A stretch of DNA of 64,000 nucleotides from Lewinellaceae bacterium (GTDB lineage Bacteria; Bacteroidota; Bacteroidia; Chitinophagales; Saprospiraceae): contig JADJFA010000010.1 in assembly GCA_016708875.1 (NCBI GenBank), positions 124,001 to 188,000 on the forward strand, given 5' to 3'. Shown in pieces: positions 9,068-20,800 of this stretch (positions are counted from its first letter, which is position 1; every line of letters begins with the position of its first letter). A model generated the notes under the pieces. That model did not search any database. It was given only the letters and a program-made list of their open reading frames with translations, and was not told where the DNA came from. The position numbers and the translations under genes are program-made.

Positions 9068-12000
9068 TCATTTCGCTATGATCAATCGCTTCTGCACTTT
9101 CCAGTTTTCCGATTGAAAATCAATCAAGTAAACCCCCGGCGCAAACGCTTCAACGCTCAAAGGCATAACATTTTCTCCTTCAAGCCCGATGCCCTCATGG
9201 CTGAAAATCAAACGCCCGGCGGTATCGAAAATGCGGAAGACAAATCCTTGTTCTGCGGGCAATTGGAACGCAATGGTAGCCTCTCCACTGGTTGGATTAG
9301 GGAATATTATGAAGTCGAAAATTCCGAAATCACCTTTCCCATCTTCTCCTTGTTGGAAGTCGTTGCTACCAGGGTAGGGCAATACGGTCACCACCGCCAC
9401 ACAGGTACTTTGATTCCCACTAAAATCTTTGACTGTAATGGTCAGATTGTTGGAGCCGAGATTGGCAGATGTATAGTTTTTTGCAACAGGGGCATACGAC
9501 CATACAGAGCAGTTGTCGCTGCTGTTGAATGCCAGGTCATCGCCATACACCGTCGCGACGCCGTTGTAGCCTAGTGTTACTTCCACGTCCTCGCAAACTG
9601 CGGTTGGCGCAATAGCATCTTTAACAGTCACATAGGATAGGCAGGAGGATGAATTCCCGTTCACATCCATCAGACTCAGTGTAACTGGGTTTGTCCCACT
9701 TATTTCGCCACAGGTGAATGAAGTCAGGTTGATACTCATGGTTGCAATGCCACAATTGTCCGTGCTTCCGTTGTTGACTGCAGCAGCCGTGAGCGTGGCA
9801 TTACCTGAGTCGTCCAGGAAAATCGTCGGGTTTTTGCACTTCGCGGTAGGGCCTGAATTATCTCGCACTGTCACCTTAGCGGCACAGGTAGTCGAATTCC
9901 CGCCAGGGTCGGTGGCTCTGAGCGTCACGGTCTGCATTCCAACTTGGGCACAGTTGAACGTATTTGGCGTAAGCAGGAACGTCATGGAGCAGTTGTCAGT
10001 GGAGCCGTTGTTGACCGCTGAAGCAGGTACTGTGACCATACCGTTGGCGCCTAAATTGGCTATCACGTCTTTGCATTTTGCCACCGGTGGTGTCACATCT
10101 CTGACGGTAACTGTAGCATTGCAGGAAGCCGTGTTCCCATTACCGTCGTTAACGATAAGTGTGACCAAATTTGCTCCAATATTGCTGCAAGAGAAGTTGT
10201 TAGGAGAAACTGATTGCAGGTTCACCATGCCACAGTTGTCAGAGCCAGATTGGAATACATTTGCCGGAACGATGCTTACCGTGCCTGCTCCATTGAGATT
10301 GGCGATGTAAGGCTTGCAAACCACTGTCGGAGGGATTATATCAATATAATCCAGGGTTCTGGAATGCGTTGCAGTACATCCGTTTGCATCGGTAACGGTA
10401 ACAGTATAAGTACCCTCTACCATGTTCAGGAGGTCTTGCGGGTCATTATCCGGGTTTTCTGCCCCGTCATTGCTCCAATCGTAAGTATAACCGGGCGTAC
10501 CGCCGCTGGGAGTCAGGTTAATAGAACCGTCTGCAACGAAGCAGTTGCTTGGGTGTATCACGGTGGAACTCAAGGAGAGTACCGGAGGTTGGGTGATGGT
10601 AACCGAGATTGTTTTGGTACATGCGTTCGCATCCGTGACGGTCACGGTATAGGTGCCAGCTACAAGGTTGGTGCGATCCTGTGTCACTGCACCACCAGTC
10701 CATGAATAAGTATAACCCGGTGTGCCCCCGCTCGGAGTCAGGTCAATAGAACCCGTGGATCCGCCGTTGCACAACACGTTTGCCTGTGTGGTGCTGAGCA
10801 CGAGCAATGTAGGCTGTGTTATGATGACGGAAGTTGATTTGGTACAGCCATTTGAATCGGTGATCGTCACAGTATAGGTGCCCGCGGTCAGTCCCGAGCG
10901 ATCCTGCGTCGTAGCACCACCCGTCCATGAGTAGGTGTAGGGAGAGGTGCCACCCGATACCGAGAGGTCAATCGAGCCAGTCGAGTTGCCATTGCAGAGC
11001 ACGTTCACATGGGTTTCTGTCAATACAAGGGGGGAAGTTTCAGTGATGCTTACCGAAAGGGTCTTTGTACAGGCGTTGACGTCTGTAACGGTTACGGTAT
11101 AGGTGCCAAAACCAAGACCCGAACGATCTTGCGTGGTCGCGCCTCCGGTCCATAAATAAGTGTAAGGTGATACGCCACCCGTTACTGTCAGGTCAATAGA
11201 TCCAGTGAATCGCCATTGCAAAGCACGTTCACGTGTGTCTCCGTCAACACAATTTGCGTCGGTTCCGTAATGGTAACAGAAGTTGTTTTGGTACAAGCAT
11301 TCGCGTCCGTGACGGTTACGGTGTAAGTTCCCGCAGCAAGTCCCGAACGGTCTTGCGTGGTCGCGCCGCCCGTCCAGGAATAGGTATAGCCGGGTGTGCC
11401 GCCGCTAGCGCTGAGGTCAATAGACCCGGTTGAATTGCCGTTGCAAAGAACGTTCACTTGTATGGTGCTCAAGACAACTACAGTCGGCTGTGTAATGGTG
11501 GCAGAAAGGGATTTTGTGCAACTATTTATGTCGGTTACGGTCACCGTATATGTGCCGGCCGCAAGCGTGGAGCGATCCTGTGTGGTCGCACCACCTGTCC
11601 AGGAATAGATGTAAGGCGAAACACCGCCCGAAACCGAAAGGTCTATCGAGCCGGTTGAGCCACCGTTACAAAGTACGTTCACGTGGGTCTCCGTCAACAC
11701 AACTAAGGAGGCTTCGGTGATGGTTACTGAAAGGGTTTTAGTACAAGCATTTGCATCAATAACCGTTACCGTGTAAGTGCCCGCTGCAAGGCCAGATCGG
11801 TCTTGTGTCGTTGCACCACCCGTCCATGAATAGGTATAGCCGGGAGTGCCACCACTGGGTGTAAGATCTATAGAGCCAGTCGAGTTGCCATTGCACAATA
11901 CGTTCACGTGCGTCTCTGTCAAAACCATTGCCGAGGCTTCAGTTATAGTTGCAGAGATGGTTTTTGTGCAACTGTTCGCGTCCGTCACGGTCACCGTGTA

Positions 12001-15000
12001 AGTGCCAGCAGAAAGGCCAGATCGGTCTTGCGTTGTTGCGCCGCCCGTCCAGGAATAAGTATAACCAGGCGTACCGCCACTGGGCGTTAGGTCAATGGAC
12101 CCCGTTGAATTGCCATTGCAAAGCACGTTTACCTGCGAGGTACTCAGGGAAATTACCGTGGGTTGCGTGATGGTAACAGAGGTTGTTTTGGTACAGTTGT
12201 TCGCATCGGTGACGGTCACGGTGTAGGTGCCGGCTGCCAGGCCAGAGCGGTCTTCCGTTGTGATGCCACCACCCCAGTTGTAGGTATAGCCAGGCGTACC
12301 ACCGCTTGGTGTCAGATCAACGGTTCCCGTTGCATTGCCATTGCACAGCACGTTTACCTGTATTGTGCTCAGCGAAATTGCAGTGGGTTGTGTGATTGTG
12401 GCGGAGATGGTTTTCGTACATCCGTTCACATCAGTCACTGTCACAGTGTAGGTGCCTACGGGAATGCTCAAGCGATCTTGCGTCGTTACGCCACCCCCCC
12501 AGTTGTAGGTATATGGGGTTGTACCGCCGCTCGGTGTCAGGTCAATAGAGCCGGTGGAAGCACCGTTGCACAGCACATTCACATGGGTCTCGCTCAGGGT
12601 AATGCTTTCCGAGGGCTCCGTGATGGTTGTGGAAGTTGTATTGGTACATCCGTTTGCGTCTGTCACCGTCACGGTGTAAGTGCCAGCAGCGAGGCCGGAA
12701 CGGTCTTGGGTCGTCGCGCCGCCCGTCCATGAATAAGTATAGCCGGGTGTACCGCCGCTCGGTGTCAGGTCAATAGAACCTGTGGAAGCACCATTGCACA
12801 GCACGTTCACTTGGGTGGTGGCCAAGGTAAGCGCTGTGGGTTCTGTGATGGTGATGGAGCTGGTCTTTGTACAGGAGTTCGCGTCTGTTACTGTCACCGT
12901 GTAGGTGCCAGTGGCAAGGCCGGAGCGGTCCTGCGTGGTCGCGCCACCTGTCCAGGCATAGGTGTATGGACCTGTGCCGCCCGATACCGTCAGGTCAATG
13001 GAGCCGGTCGAGCCACTGTTGCACAGTACGTTGGCGTGCGTCTCTGTCAAAACGATTGCAGTAGGCTCTGTGATGGTTGCTGAAAGCGTTTTTGTACAAA
13101 AATTTGCATCCGTTACGGTCACCGTATAGGTACCGGCAGGGAGGCCCGAGCGGTCCTGCGTGGTCGCCCCGCCCGTCCAGGAATAGGTATATGGAGAAAT
13201 ACCGCCGGATACCATCAGGTCAATTGAGCCAGTGGAAGCGCCGTTGCAAAGTATATCTATGTGCGTTTCACTCAGGAGAATGCCAGTGACGGGTTCGGTA
13301 ATGGTAGCAGAAATAGTCTTGACACAGTTATTCGCATCTGTGACAGTTACCGTGTAAGTGCCCGCTGCCAAGCCGGAACGGTCCTGTGTGGTGGCACCCC
13401 CCGTCCACGAATAGGTGTAAGGAGATCCCCCACCCGTAACCGTCAGGTCAATGGAGCCGGTGGAGCCACCTTGGCATTGCACATTCACCTGTGTGGTGCT
13501 CAGGGCCAATAAAGTAGCGGGCTGCTTGACCGTATCTCCAAAAAAACCTAGACAACCATTGGCATCGGTAATGGATACAGTGTAAATACCTGCTACTACA
13601 TTCATTAAGTCTTCCGGGTCGGTATCCGGGTCTTGAGGGCCGTTGTTGCTCCAGTCAAAGGTATAACCAGGCGTACCTCCGGATACGGTGATGTTAAAGC
13701 CCCCGGTGGCATCGCCGTGGCAAGGCACATTGATGTCTACAGAGCTTACGGAGATTGTATTAGGTTGTGTAATGGTGGTGGAAAGGGTTTTCGTGCAGGC
13801 GTTGGCATCGGTTACGATCACCGTGTAAGTGCCTGCGATAAGGCCAGAGCGGTCCTGCGTGGTCACACCGCCCGTCCAAGAATATGTAAGCGCCCGTGCC
13901 GCCTGATACCGTCAGGTCAATCGAACCTGTGGGTGCGCCATTGCACAGAATGTTTACATGCGTCTCTGTTAAAACGATGGCCACAGGCTGCGTGATGGTA
14001 ACAGAAAGGGTTTTGGTGCAGGAATTCGCGTCCGACACCGTCACGGTATAAGTACCAGCAGCAAGTCCGGATCGGTCCTGAGTCGTTGCGCCGCCCGTCC
14101 AGGAATAGCTGTAGGCTCCTGTTCCGCCCGATACCGTCAGGTCAATCGAGCCTGTGGAAGCGCCGTTGCAGAGTACGTTGACATGGGTTTCTGTCAAAAT
14201 AATAACAGGAGGTTGGGTGATGATGATCGAGGCAGTACCCGTCGCCATATTCGCATCGGAAACGGTTACCGTATAGGTGCCGGCAGAAAGGCCTGTGCGG
14301 TTTTGGGTGGTAACACCACCGTCAGACCAGGCATAGGTAAAGGGCGCTGTGCCATTGGTCACTGTTGTTGTTATCGTGCCATTGGCGCCTCCGTTGCAAG
14401 ACACATTGGTCTTTGTCAGACTGGGCTCTGGTGCGGGGCAATAATTGTTGCTGCCGGGGATGCTCACGTTATCCACCGTCATGGATTCCGTATTGAAATT
14501 ACCGCATACCTGAATTTGAATCGTGCCACCCGAAAGTCCAGTTTTGGTAACCGTAGTGTTGCCACTTTGATCTGAAGCACCCGACGGATAATCAATCGTC
14601 CCGGTACCGCCGCCCACTACATTGGGTACTTGCACATACGCGCCTCCATCAATACTATAATTGACGTTGATATAATCTTCCTGATCAAAAAGCGTCCAGG
14701 AAAGGAAAACAGAGAATTGAGTTCCTCCGTTCAAGTCAATGAGTGGGCTGGTCCAACAGACTTCCTGGTCAAAATCTATGCCTGTCAGCACTCCACCGCC
14801 TGTTTTGAAATAGTCGTTAACTTCCCGACCAAAAGGGGGCCCCGGCGTCCAGCTGCTCATCGTCCAGGCTACCCCTGCAAAGTCGTCCACATAATTGGCC
14901 AAGTAGCCTTTGTTGACCAAGTTGAACTGTTCGAGATAAGCCCCCGATGGTTGCACATTCACCGTTGCGCTCTTGGTGGCTGTGCAGCCGGTGGCATCGG

Positions 15001-16045
15001 TGACTGTTACGGTATAAGTTCCAACACCCAGGCCAACGAGGTCTTGAGGATCATTATCTGGGTTCTCCGGCCCGTCGTTGCTCCAATCATACGTGTAGCC
15101 CGGCACACCGCCGGTGACATCGAGGCTAATTTCTCCATCAAAATTTCCATTGCAAGAGGCATCCAATACCTGAGTGGTAAGGGTAAGCGTCGGGGCGTTT
15201 GTGATGTTGGCGCTGATGGTTGCAGAGCAAGAGGCGGCATCCGTAACGGTAACTGTATAGGTGCCAACAGCAAGACCTGAGCGGTCTTGAGTGGTTGCAC
15301 CGCCCGTCCAGGAATAGGTATAGCCCGGCGTCCCTCCACTAACGGTTAAGTCAATGGTTCCGCTGTTTGGGTTAGAGCAACCTACTTGAGTGGTCACGGT
15401 GCTTAGTGTGGGTTGGGCACAACCTACGTTTACACCAGTCTGCGGGACACTAACGTTGTCAATGGTTACAATCTCGGCGGTAACATTTGTAAAAACGCAG
15501 ACCCTTATTTTTAAGGTGCTGCCCCCCGGAATACCCATATGATTGATATGAACGTTGTCTGAAGAAGGGGGAGTGGAACCAAACGGGTATGCAATTGTCG
15601 CACAGGCATTGCCTCCTTTCACATTAGGTATCATGGTATAGGCGCCTCCATTTACACTGTAAAGCACTTTGATATAATCGCCCTCACAGAGTCCTGCTAT
15701 AGGATCTACATCAAACCCAGCCCAGGTAAGGTCCATTTCTATGCTCACCGGATTTGCTGTAGTGGTATTGATCAGCGGGCTTTCCCAGCACACTTCCTGA
15801 TCCAGGTCGGAGGATTCCAAAAGTCCTCCGGCAGAAGTGTTGAAATAGTCATTGGCATCCCGGAGGTCGCCAGGTTGGCAGGTTCCACCTGGATCCCAAG
15901 GAGATAAAGACCAGTTCACCGTAGTAAAGTCGTCTACACAACTAATTTTATAGCCTTTGTTAGGTGTGGAAAATGGTTCAGAATACTGGGCCTGTGCCAC
16001 AATAGCAAGGCACAAAATCGGTAGCAGTAGGATGTTGCGGATCAT
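9068..16045 (-). CDS. Giant exported SprB-repeat surface protein with T9SS type A tail (two frameshifts)
   Basis: About 2,326 residues if two small deletions are repaired. ATG at 16045 gives the signal peptide MIRNILLLPILCLAIVAQA-Q. The N-terminal half has two copies of a ~170-residue module (NKGY...VDDF..V.W..S.W.PG, DYF.T..G.L...D.DQEVCW.SPLI, YS.NGGAY..VPNV) separated by two SprB-type repeats. Then come about 18 more ~78-residue SprB-type repeats (VNVLCNG.STGSIDLT.SGGTPGYTYSWTGGATTQDRSGL..GTYTVTVTDAN.CTKT, shown as a pattern), four HYR-like repeats and a type A sorting tail (FPNPTSGEA, PGVYLIDF, KRLIIAK). SprB repeats are known from gliding adhesins. The frame breaks near 11206 (one base missing between frames 11188-13866 and 9068-11296) and near 13885 (two bases missing between 13760-16078 and 11188-13866). 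Likely role: surface adhesin or filament. Confidence 0.85.
10300..15420 (-). repeat. About 20 tandem SprB-type coding repeats
   Basis: Units of about 234-240 bp recur with conserved blocks for TVTVTDANxCTKT and GGATTQDRSGLAAGTYT. Both apparent frameshifts of the gene lie in this array. The near-identical units make expansion, contraction and misassembly likely. Confidence 0.85.
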
Positions 16046-16075
16046 TCGATGGTAGATAAGATGTGAATAATGCCG

Positions 16076-16107
16076 CAAAAGTGCAGGTGTTGCGCTGCTC
16101 GCAACAA
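16076..16107 (-). promoter_or_regulatory. Candidate promoter of the SprB-repeat gene with an internal dyad
   Basis: On the minus strand, CTTGTTG then 18 bp then CACTTTTG matches the Bacteroidota TTTG-N19-TAnnTTTG form with one -7 mismatch. It is about 30 bp upstream of ATG 16045. A perfect dyad TGTTGCG-CTGCT-CGCAACA (16088-16106) fills the -33/-7 spacer, where a bound protein would block polymerase. Confidence 0.5.
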
Positions 16108-16293
16108 GGGTGGAAATGCTCGTTTTGGTAAACCCGTATTTATACCTATAACTCTTTAGTGGGATTCCTCAAGCTAGAGGTCATTTCAATTAACATGATT
16201 TGTTTCGATTATGTTAAAAGAAACAGGAGGCTCAACATGTTGCTATGCCAGACTGTCTTACCGCTGTTATTTTAATTCAAATCAATACAAATT

Positions 16294-16713
16294 ATGAAAC
16301 CTTCATTTTTGATCATCAGCAGTATCCTCCTTGTTGCCTTTACTGCCTGCAAGGAAAGAGACCCTCAAGACACCACCAAATCAGTAAGCGGTGCAAAAGC
16401 CACCATTCCATGGGAGCAATGCGTTTTGTTTACTGACCACGACATGACTATTTGTTTTATCGGAGCAAAGGAAGAACGCTGTCCATGTGATACGCAGTGT
16501 CTTTGGGAAGGCAGTGTAGATGCCACCTTGCACGTTACTACGTCGACCGGCCTTGACACCACATTCACGCTAACGACGAACAGCGACCCGATAAATCTTC
16601 CCCACTTTACTACCATTGCGGGCAAGACCATCGAATTTGTAAGCACTGAAGGCATTACTTGTGCTGATTACGGGCATTATGAAAAGTACAAGGTAGTCAT
16701 CACGGTACAATAG
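16294..16713 (+). CDS. Small putative lipoprotein
   Basis: 139 residues. The N-terminus MKPSFLIISSILLVAFTAC-K looks like a lipoprotein signal with Cys19, although the lipobox FTAC is not canonical. The middle holds a Cys-rich stretch, EERCPCDTQCLWEGSVDATL, resembling the RCP...C.W.G motif I know from small uncharacterised Bacteroidota lipoproteins. Two further cysteines occur (EQC and ITC). It stands alone between divergent neighbours and converges with the mtfA-like gene (stops 20 bp apart). Function unknown. An outer-membrane or periplasmic location is inferred from the signal only. Confidence 0.7.
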   Translation: MKPSFLIISSILLVAFTACKERDPQDTTKSVSGAKATIPWEQCVLFTDHDMTICFIGAKEERCPCDTQCLWEGSVDATLHVTTSTGLDTTFTLTTNSDPINLPHFTTIAGKTIEFVSTEGITCADYGHYEKYKVVITVQ

Positions 16714-16732
16714 GCTTAAACTCCTGTCTCCA

Positions 16733-17512
16733 TTACAAATCCTGCTTGAAAACCTTTTCCAGCATAGCAAACAGCTCCGGATGGTGCTTTTCAAGCAGTT
16801 GAGGCTGTTGGAAAAAATATTCGCTCACTACACTCAGGAATTCAGCCTCGTTGGTACTGCCATAAGGATTAATATCAGATGCTCCATCCTGAATGGACCT
16901 GATTTCCTGGTGCATTAATTTCACCCAAGGGATCAGAAAAGGCTGTTGGAGGAGTGCTTCCGGGATGCCATCTGTAGCGCCGTCTGCTCGGTCGAGCATG
17001 TGGACAAACTCGTGAATGCCCACATTATGGCTGGAGTTCTTTTTAAACCCCTGATGCAGGGCAGGTTTCGACAAAATCATGGTGCTGGTCATACTGGCGC
17101 CACCCACCATACCAAGGATATTCCGTTCCTCGCCTTGGTGGGTCTCATATTCAGTATTGAACGAGCCTTCATATAGGATCACTTCGCTCACTTTGCGGTA
17201 ATGCCATCCCGGGAATCCAAACAAAGGGATGACTGCACTTGCTGCCACTAGTAAGCGATCGATATCGTCCACTTCGGTGCCTACACCGGAGATTCTGACT
17301 TCGTCCAAAAAATGTAGTATATTCTCTTCAAAACGAGCTTTCTCTGCCGCCTGAAGCCGATTATAGAACCCAACATACTCTGAGAGAATGAAACGCCAAG
17401 CTGGCTGGAAAATTCCAGTTTCTCCTGTATTCTTTTGGGGAAATAACCACCACCAGAATGCCAAAAGGACTAATAGGAAAAATGAAATCGCTAAGATTTG
17501 AGAAGATGACAT
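16733..17512 (-). CDS. mtfA: MtfA-family zinc peptidase
   Basis: 259 residues. An N-terminal membrane segment (ILAISFFLLVLLAFWWWLF) is followed by an MtfA domain with the zinc-peptidase motif HEFVHMLD and a later Glu in NEAEFLSVVSEYFF, both typical of the family. E. coli MtfA is a cytosolic peptidase that also binds the repressor Mlc. This protein has an added membrane anchor, common in Bacteroidota homologues, and no Mlc link is implied. The start at 17512 leads straight into the hydrophobic segment. It is divergent from the hybrid regulator at 17845 and separated from it by a 332-bp gap. Confidence 0.85.
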   Translation of the reverse strand: MSSSQILAISFFLLVLLAFWWWLFPQKNTGETGIFQPAWRFILSEYVGFYNRLQAAEKARFEENILHFLDEVRISGVGTEVDDIDRLLVAASAVIPLFGFPGWHYRKVSEVILYEGSFNTEYETHQGEERNILGMVGGASMTSTMILSKPALHQGFKKNSSHNVGIHEFVHMLDRADGATDGIPEALLQQPFLIPWVKLMHQEIRSIQDGASDINPYGSTNEAEFLSVVSEYFFQQPQLLEKHHPELFAMLEKVFKQDL

Positions 17513-17617
17513 GGTAGAAACAGGGTTTTATCCAGGAGCCCTTTAAAATTTGTTTAAATCCAAGATTTTCAAAGCACCAAATATCACAGTTTTATATTTT
17601 CCCGTACCAAATAAGAA

Positions 17618-17652
17618 AGCCGTTCCCTGAGCATTCTCAGGGAACGGCTTAA
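17618..17652. other. Strong 15-bp hairpin in the divergent gap (candidate minus-strand terminator)
   Basis: AAGCCGTTCCCTGAG, loop CATT, then the exact complement. On the minus strand it is followed by CTTTCTTATTT, a weak U-tract. If it is a terminator, it would end a short leftward transcript from about 17715, which contains a 37-codon Arg-rich frame (17697-17584). The rest of the gap 17513-17844 shows only the promoter at 17794. Confidence 0.45.
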
Positions 17653-17793
17653 CTCAATCTTCCTACCGTGGTAGATTCTTCTTAAATTGCGAGGCATTCT
17701 TTTACACCCCACAACTGCCACAAAGGTGCGTGAGGATGGGAGACGTAGAGGTTCGATTATGTTGCACGATGGTTTGCTATTGTTGCATAATGA

Positions 17794-17824
17794 CTTGGCA
17801 GGGCGCTATATTTAGGTATTTTTG
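17794..17824 (+). promoter_or_regulatory. Bacteroidota-type promoter of the second hybrid regulator
   Basis: CTTG (17794-17797), a 19-bp spacer, then TATTTTTG (17817-17824), an exact match to TTG-N19-TAnnTTTG. Transcription would start near 17830, giving a leader of about 15 nt before the GTG start at 17845. Confidence 0.7.
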
Positions 17825-17844
17825 CGCTTCAAGTTATTGTCAAG

Positions 17845-20800
17845 GTGTCAAAACGCGCGCTTCTTTATTGCTGGACCCTTGTGTTCAGTTCCTGCTTTGT
17901 CGCAGCTTATCTGCCTGCGCAATCACCCGTATTGGAGCGATTAGGTGCTGCCGAAGGGCTGTCGCAAGGGATGATTTATGACCTGCTGCAAGACCATCAT
18001 GGATTTTTGTGGTTTGCCACCAAGGATGGCCTCAATCGCTACGACGGGTATTCCTTTCAAGTTTTTCAAAACAACCCATTCAACCGTTTTTCTATTTCTG
18101 ACAATGAGCTGCTGGCATTGTTGGAAGACCATCTTGGAAGGATTTGGGTGGGAACCCTGAACAACGGTTTGAGTGTGCTCGACCCACAAACAGGCAAATT
18201 TTACCACCTGAACAAACTTTCCAGCCAAAGCGTCCAAAGCCTCGCAGAAACGCCCGATGGCTCCATTTGGGCAGGCACTTCTACAGGAGTAGTTCGGGTG
18301 CGTATCCCGGAAATTTTGCCCTTCGACAATCCCAATTTAGAAACTTCCGCGCAAATAGATACTTTTTTCTGGGATGATAAGAGAGTGCATGCCACCCCAT
18401 TGCCCAATCAGATTGTAGATTTGGAGGGAACCAAAGATGGCAAACTTTGGGTGAGCAGCTTCCTTCAAATTGGCTTTTTTGATACCACTACAGGCGTTTT
18501 CCAATCGGTTTACAAGAATCCAAACGTTGCGCCGCATGAATTTTTCAGCTCTCTTTTTCAGGAAGGCCCGGATGGCTCGATGTGGGTCGGGCAACCCGGA
18601 CAATTGTTGCGTATTAGAGGAACGAGCGTGGAGATATTTCATCTTCCCGAACTTTCGGTCTTCCCGCTCACCGATATTGCGTTCGATCTCGCCGGGAATA
18701 TGTTTGTCAGTACACGCAAGCAAATTTTCAAATTGTCCGCTGCTCATACTATCGCACCTGAAACTGCGAGATTCGAACTTTTTTATCGTTTTCCGAAAGA
18801 AGGGATCATAGGCTCTACCAAATTAGTGATGGATCGTGGCGGGCTACTTTGGATTGGAACCAATGGTTATGGCCTTCTCAAATACAATCCTGGCAACCAT
18901 CGGTTTTATCATTATTTGGCAGGAAAAAGCCCTCGACGCATTGTCGCGGATACTCAACAAAGGGTATGGGTTTGGCAGGCCGGTGGGATGTTTCGCCGGT
19001 TGCTGGAAAAGGAGAACCAACTCGCTGAACCGCTTTTTTCGGACAGTAGATTTTTGCAGCATGATTGTGTCCAGGCGAGCGACGGCGCCATTTGGCTCTT
19101 GTGCGAAGCCAAACAGATTGAACACGGAAAAGGGGTTTTGATACGGCTTAATGGCCAATCCCTTGCCGAAGAGGCCCGTTTTTCTATTCCTTTAAGTGTC
19201 CGCATGTTCAGCCGCTTATACGAGGACAAGGATCGGAACCTGTGGGTTGTCGGCGATAGGAGCCAGGTGGGGAAATTCGACCCGGCAAATTCTCAATGGG
19301 CTGCTTTTGATTACAGCGCAATCACTGGGTTTCGTGAAGCATCCTTGAGCGTCAATATGGATCCATCGGGGCAACTTTGGATCGGAACTCCGCATGGTTT
19401 AATTCAGGCTATTCCCAATGCTGAAGGGCTGAAATTCTTACTGCACAAAAACAATTCTAATGACCCGCAAAGCCTGAATTGTAATTCTGTGTTGGCCACG
19501 CTCGACGACCCCATCCAGCCCGAACGCTTTTTATGGTTAGGCACAAAGGGAGGAGGCCTGAACCACTTTGATAAGCACACCGGAACCGTCAAGCATTTCA
19601 CCACTTCTGAAGGACTGTCCAATAATGTTGTCTATGCAGTATTGCCAGATTCCGAAGGCAGTATTTGGCTGAGTACCAATTATGGCCTCTCTAAATTTGA
19701 TCCGAAAACGGGCGTTTTTCAAAACTTTTTTAGCGTGGATGGCCTGCAGGAAAATGAGTTCAACACGCTCAGTTATGCCCGCGCTGCTGATGGGCGGCTG
19801 TACTTCGGCGGTGTGAACGGCATTACGGCGTTTTATCCTTCGGAGTTGAAAGCAACGGCTACAAGTCCGCCCGTTTTTATCACCCGTCTGAAAATAAACA
19901 ACCAGATCGTTCAGATCGGCAAGGGGATTTTGGAAAAAAGCATCGAACAGGCCCAACGTATTACCCTTGATTATCTGCAGAACCAACTGACTTTTGAGTT
20001 TGCGGCGATGGATTTTGCGGCGCCATGGATGAATCAATTCCGATACCGATTGCTGGGGGCCGACCAGGATTGGTTGGAATCCACCACGGCAAATTCAGCC
20101 ACCTACGCCAATTTAGCACCCGGCAAATATGTATTTGAGTTGCTTACAGGTGGAAGCCGAGGCATTTGGAACGGAGTGCCGACACGGCTTGAAATTCATA
20201 TCCTCCCGCCATGGTGGCGTACAGGATGGGCTTACGCACTCTATTCTCTAATTTTTGCGCTGAGTCTTTGGTTTTTTTACCGTTTTCAATTGAATAAGAT
20301 TCGTTTGGAAAACAAACTCCAATTCGAACACAAAGAAGCCCTCCGACTGGCAGAGCTGGACAAACTCAAAACCAATTTTTTTAGCAGTATCACCCACGAG
20401 TTCCGCACGCCGCTCACGCTGTTGCTGGAGCCTGCCCGTCAACTGCTTGCCCAAGCCAAAGACCGCTCTATCCGCTACCGTCTTGAACTGATTGAAAACA
20501 ACGCTCACAGACTGCTTCAATTCGTAAATCAACTACTCGACCTTTCAAAAATAGAAGCCGGGCAGATGCCTCTTGATCTGCGCCCGGGCAACCCTGGGAA
20601 TACCATTCGATCTGTTGTGGAACAATTTCAGCCTCTGGCGCTCCAGAACGATGTTAGCTTGCAACTTGAAATGCCAGATTCAGTGGAGCCGGTTTATTTT
20701 GATGAATTAAAGCTGGAGCAGGTGTTGTCAAATCTTTTGTCCAACGCTTTGAAATTCACCGACAAAGGTGGGGCTGTAACGGTGAAATTGGAGATTGGAG

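Noticed and set aside
10214..13995. Numerous plus-strand frames opposite the SprB array
   Set aside because: Same reason: Cys/Gly/Arg-rich shadows of a repetitive gene.
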